Source: Alphaproteobacteria bacterium | Lineage (GTDB): Bacteria; Pseudomonadota; Alphaproteobacteria; Micropepsales; Micropepsaceae | Length of the DNA stretch: 7,808 bases | Direction of reading: 5' to 3' | Assembly (NCBI GenBank): GCA_026400305.1 | Contig: JAPLPI010000291.1 | Location: forward strand, 1-7,808 | Shown here: positions 7,492-7,808 of the stretch, one piece after another | Layout of the letters: every line of letters begins with the position of its first letter | How positions within the stretch are numbered: position 1 is the first letter of the stretch | Notes under the pieces: model-generated | Database searches by the model: none | What the model was told of the DNA's origin: nothing | The model's input: the letters and a program-made list of their open reading frames with translations, nothing else | Made by a program: the position numbers and the translations under genes

Positions 7492-7534
7492 CGTGAACGC
7501 TGCATGGTCCCGGAAGTGGGACAGGCCGTTCACG
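7492..7534. repeat. Nested inverted repeat (imperfect hairpin) between the GST-like remnant and mreB
   Basis: CGTGAACG (7492-7499) is the exact reverse complement of CGTTCACG (7527-7534). Inside it, GTCCC (7507-7511) matches GGGAC (7518-7522) around the 6-base loop GGAAGT. The two stems are separated by an internal loop of 7 and 4 bases. No T-run follows on either strand. It lies 32 bases past the stop of the GST-like frame and 164 bases before mreB. It could be a 3' hairpin of the upstream gene, an operator for mreB, or a structured RNA leader. Confidence 0.6.
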
Positions 7535-7566
7535 ATAGTGTCAGGCAAGGTCGGCGCGCCGTCCGC

Positions 7567-7719
7567 TCAGGCCGGGTGCAACCCCTCCATATGCAGCACC
7601 TTCGCCACCGCCGGACGCGCCTGCACCAGGTTCAGATGGGCGTTCAGCGGTGCGGGGGAGGGCGTGGTGCCCTGCGTGGGATGGCTCTTCCCCGGCATGG
7701 AGGGTCCACCCCCGCCCGG
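7567..7719 (-). pseudogene. Possible C-terminal remnant of a glutathione S-transferase gene
   Basis: The minus-strand frame from after a TAG (7722-7720) to a TGA (7569-7567) ends with PLNAHLNLVQARPAV and then AKVLHMEGLHPA. The pattern of a helix, then ARPAV, then a short helix and EGL is typical of the last helix of bacterial glutathione S-transferases. The residues before it (PTQGTTPSPAP) do not look like that family, and neither other minus-strand frame restores the rest up to the window edge. If the match is real, only about 27 residues of the gene survive, joined to unrelated GC-rich sequence. An ATG at 7698 could start a 43-residue peptide, but no ribosome site is evident. The motif is short, so chance resemblance is possible. 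Confidence 0.35.
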
Positions 7720-7808
7720 CTATGATGCGTGCCGCCTGTTCAGGAACCCTCGGCCGCGATGTCGACACCCTACCCCCTCCGCCGGCTCCATGAGCTTTTT
7801 CCGGCACT

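Noticed and set aside
7462..7725. Plus-strand 87-codon frame and the opposite 88-codon frame at the right edge
   Set aside because: Both are low-complexity, rich in Arg and Gly, cross the dyad and the GST-like frame, and match no family I know.

Overview
The window looks like part of an alphaproteobacterial chromosome. The main evidence is an intact rod-shape operon on the minus strand, whose MreB reads very like those of Caulobacter and its relatives. GC content is high in the rod operon and visibly lower in the left 900 bases. No phage, CRISPR, toxin-antitoxin or secretion system is visible, and I see no new multi-gene system.

Left part (1-1381), accessory in character. The window opens inside a plus-strand short-chain dehydrogenase of the C-factor type, of which only the C-terminal 110 residues are present. 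A complete exported BCP/PrxQ-type peroxiredoxin (395-925) follows 59 bases later. A minus-strand remnant of a PQQ-dependent sugar dehydrogenase (990-1193) comes next; it keeps only the family's C-terminal end and carries a perfect 78-base tandem duplication. I see no gene from 1194 to 1381.

Centre (1382-1592). A tRNA-Lys(CUU) gene with encoded CCA lies on the minus strand behind a plausible promoter. Its 3' end faces the low-GC accessory block. Behind it is a hairpin that overlaps the rodA stop codon.

Right part (1590-7328). Read on the minus strand, the order is mreB, mreC, mreD, mrdA (PBP2), rodA, with gaps or overlaps of 27, 2, -1 and -1 bases. This is the classical elongasome operon. MreB filaments organise the complex under the membrane, and MreC and MreD link them to the periplasm. 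RodA polymerises glycan strands from lipid II and PBP2 cross-links them. All key catalytic motifs are present. RodA has one odd residue, QPNLGT where QPDLGT is usual.

Far right (7329-7808). The mreB leader holds a strong Shine-Dalgarno followed by a 19-codon frame that is in phase with mreB but closed by a stop 27 bases before it. Further upstream are a nested inverted repeat and a short frame that resembles the last residues of a glutathione S-transferase, probably a gene remnant.
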